Below, piece by piece: positions 38,280 through 40,000 of a stretch of 40,000 bases of DNA; position 1 is the stretch's first letter, and every line of letters begins with the position of its first letter. Location of the stretch: contig JAGTXX020000006.1 in the NCBI GenBank assembly GCA_019044685.2, positions 1,125,001 through 1,165,000 on the forward strand. Reading direction: 5' to 3'. Source of the stretch: Nannochloris sp. 'desiccata'. Lineage: Eukaryota; Chlorophyta; Trebouxiophyceae; Chlorellales; Chlorellaceae. The translations under genes and the position numbers were made by a program. The notes beneath the pieces are model-generated. The model saw only the letters and a program-made list of their open reading frames with translations, ran no database searches and was not told where the DNA came from.

Positions 38280-38815
38280 TTTAGGTAGCGTTTGTGAGAG
38301 GAAGTGTGGAAAAGGAAAGCTGAAAATAGTCGGCTTCACCGCCTTGTTGAGTTGTCTACAAATAAATCACTTCCCAAAGGATATTCAAGCTGTTAGCTGC
38401 TTACAGAAACGATCTTTCCGAAGTCTCCGATATGTATAGATGTAGGAATGAGAGTTACTGTTCCAAATTTTTGATTTGAAAGCAACACGGAACTTAAACT
38501 TAAGTCATGTGCTAAGCCTCAATGAGTCCCTAATGCTTCAATAATTTACCAGCCTAAACGATGATCACTCAACACAATTTAAAACAAAATTTGTTCACAT
38601 TAAAATATGGCTGCAATCTTGTCTCACCACGCAGGTTGTAATTGTTGCCCGAAACCAGAGAAACTTTGAAAGAGAGATCTTTTTTTCTCTCTCTCTTATG
38701 GGCCGTTTCGTTTCTCCTACACATGAAATTAATTTGTATCAGTGCTAATATAAAGTACATAATTGAACACAAATATTCGTCGGACATTGGCGGCGAATCG
38801 CTTACTTCTAGTTCA
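38280..38815. promoter_or_regulatory. Divergent promoter region of FHY1-like and WDR26-like genes
   Basis: 536 bases between two start codons. An in-frame ATG at 38725 could extend the WDR26-like protein by about 30 residues without family resemblance. A short CT-rich tract is near 38680-38697. Confidence 0.45.
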
Positions 38816-40000
38816 ATGGTCAGCAATGTGATCTCGGAGGAATTTATTGGGCCTCGCGGCCTGATCAACAGAGCAGATTATATACGGCTTTTGGAGCAAG
38901 CATTGGACCATCTAGGCTATCCAGAGCTTGCAGTGCAACTAGAACGGGATTCGGGCATCGTTCTGCAGCCTCCGACCGCCACGGCCTTCCGAGAAGCAAT
39001 CCTCAGTGGAAATTATGAGGCAGCTCTCAATCTTTTACCCCATTTAGGATCAAATTTAAGTAGCATGCACCGTGCCAAATTCCTTATATTGCGCCAAAAG
39101 TATTGTGAAGCCATTGCAGCTGGAGATTTAAAGGCCGCCTTGCATTGCTTGCGGAATGAGCTGCAGCCTCTGCAGCACGAGCATAGCGGCGTCGGTATAG
39201 GTGCACTTAAAGGTAGTACTTATGCAAATATCACCGTAGAGGCCTTGCACGGTTTGGCTTCTATGCTGGTTTCTGAAAGCAGGGGTGCTTCAAGCGTCAG
39301 CTCTTCTTCAACTCTAGGGCGTGAAAGCTTGCTGGCGGAGCTGCAAGCACTGCTGCCGCCGAGCTTGCTAGTTCCTGAAGCCAGACTTGAAGATCTTATT
39401 GAACAAGCATTATTAGCGCAGCTTGATAAATGTCCATACCATAACTCTCGTGGACCCCTGCGCATGTCGCTGTTTACCGAGTTTTCTGCAGGACCCGAGC
39501 AACTACCTACTGAGCTCACCCAGGTCCTGACAGACCACACAGACGAAGTTTGGGCTGTACAATTCAGCTTCGATGGCAGGTGGATGGCTACAGCTTCTAA
39601 AGATGGCAGCGCTTTGCTCTGGGCTGTGTCTGAACAAGGAGCAGTGGTCTTGGAGAAGGCCTTGCTCTCGGGTGTCGGTCCAGTCAACATCGTGGCCTTT
39701 AGCCCAGATAGTAAGCGCATCGCGGTGGGGGGTAGCGATAGTAAGTTACGAGTGTATAGTGTGCCAGGTGGTAGATTGGAGCTGGAGGTAATGGCTGGAA
39801 CCATGGAAGGGCTTGCTGCGGGAGTTTGGCTCCCTGATTCGTGCCAGATGTTGATGGTGGGGAGCCGCGAGCTGCAAATAATTGATGTCAATGCCGGCGG
39901 TGCTTCTATTGATAGATTGGCCTTGGGGCAACATACGTACGATGCTGTAGTGAGCCATGACGGAGGGACAGTGATAACCGTAGGTCAGGATAGACGCTTG
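38816..40000 (+). CDS. WDR26/GID7-like protein, LisH-CTLH plus WD40 (partial)
   Basis: Open to the right end of the window. The frame reads without a stop from ATG 38816 and gives 395 residues so far. The first part is a LisH-like segment (NRADYIRLLEQALDHLGYPE, LAVQLERDSG), followed by the CTLH domain (FREAILSGNYEAALNLLPHL, KFLILRQKYCEAIAAGDLKA ALHCLRNEL). A linker (QALLAQLDKCPYHNS) leads into WD40 repeats: LTDHTDEVWAVQFSFDGRWM then ATASKDGSALLWAV, and VNIVAFSPDSKRIAVGGSDS. The order is that of WDR26 and yeast Gid7, subunits of the CTLH/GID E3 ubiquitin ligase. More blades lie beyond the window. The N-terminus could be longer through an upstream exon or the ATG at 38725. Confidence 0.88.
   Translation, partial: MVSNVISEEFIGPRGLINRADYIRLLEQALDHLGYPELAVQLERDSGIVLQPPTATAFREAILSGNYEAALNLLPHLGSNLSSMHRAKFLILRQKYCEAIAAGDLKAALHCLRNELQPLQHEHSGVGIGALKGSTYANITVEALHGLASMLVSESRGASSVSSSSTLGRESLLAELQALLPPSLLVPEARLEDLIEQALLAQLDKCPYHNSRGPLRMSLFTEFSAGPEQLPTELTQVLTDHTDEVWAVQFSFDGRWMATASKDGSALLWAVSEQGAVVLEKALLSGVGPVNIVAFSPDSKRIAVGGSDSKLRVYSVPGGRLELEVMAGTMEGLAAGVWLPDSCQMLMVGSRELQIIDVNAGGASIDRLALGQHTYDAVVSHDGGTVITVGQDRRL

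Noticed and set aside
38569..38868. 99-codon minus-strand frame at the WDR26-like start
   Set aside because: Overlaps the conserved 5' coding end on the other strand and has no recognisable motif.
39220..39891. 223-codon minus-strand frame
   Set aside because: Antisense to the WDR26-like gene, whose plus-strand frame has clear WD40 and CTLH motifs. Long antisense frames here follow from codon bias.
1..40000. tRNA, rRNA, CRISPR array, transposase, reverse transcriptase or viral genes
   Set aside because: Both strands of the gaps were read for these and none was seen. Small spliceosomal or nucleolar RNAs cannot be excluded by eye.

Overview
This is a nuclear chromosome segment from a photosynthetic eukaryote, most likely a green alga of the chlorophyte type. 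The evidence is as follows. Genes are dense, about 22 recognisable ones in 40 kb. Most are split by short introns of about 80 to 200 bases with GT-AG ends. Several products belong to plastids: a HCF244/Ycf39-type photosystem II assembly protein, digalactosyldiacylglycerol synthase DGD1, a YidD-like plastid protein, a plastid-type serine hydroxymethyltransferase and an FHY1-like FMN hydrolase. The green-algal poly(A) motif TGTAA lies shortly after the stop codon of at least seven genes. Base composition looks moderate, in the low-to-mid forties per cent GC by eye, so this is not one of the very GC-rich algae. I cannot name the species.

Layout. 1-1.1 kb: nothing recognised. 1.1-10.6 kb: mostly minus-strand genes for plastid SHMT, a CCCH zinc-finger protein, mitochondrial ribosomal protein uL3m, a polyketide-cyclase/START-like protein, a TOM1/TOM3-type seven-helix membrane protein, a small VOC/glyoxalase-fold protein and a small unrecognised protein. 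10.7-20.9 kb: NVL-type AAA ATPase (+), WD40 protein (-), fumarate-reductase-like flavoprotein (+), MATE transporter (-), YidD (+), AAGAB/p34-like adaptin-binding protein (-) and proteasome chaperone PSMG4 (+). 20.9-28 kb: an acidic, probably plastid protein (-), a small conserved membrane protein (+), a FIH/JmjC-like protein (+), HCF244 (-) and OS-9 (+). 28-40 kb: DGD1 (-), reticulon (+), tRNA-splicing endonuclease SEN2 (-), transportin-3/MOS14 (-), an ICT1-type peptidyl-tRNA hydrolase (+), FHY1-like HAD phosphatase (-) and a WDR26/GID7-like protein (+) that runs off the window.

The genes are ordinary housekeeping and organelle genes and do not form one pathway. The striking architecture is the alternation of head-to-head and tail-to-tail pairs. 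Nine of the ten plus-strand genes start within about 150 to 700 bases of a minus-strand start. Tail-to-tail neighbours are separated by only 48 to 112 bases in five cases.

I found no novel multi-gene system, transposon, CRISPR array, tRNA or rRNA. The observations most worth checking are: a FIH-like JmjC protein that has lost two of its three iron ligands; two related orphan reading frames rich in Arg-Gly-Arg-Pro that share a 3' sequence block; two probable GC-AG introns; an intron in uL3m that is a multiple of three and free of stops; and a candidate 61-residue membrane microprotein. All exon boundaries were built by eye from splice motifs, reading phase and family similarity; no alignment or transcript was available.
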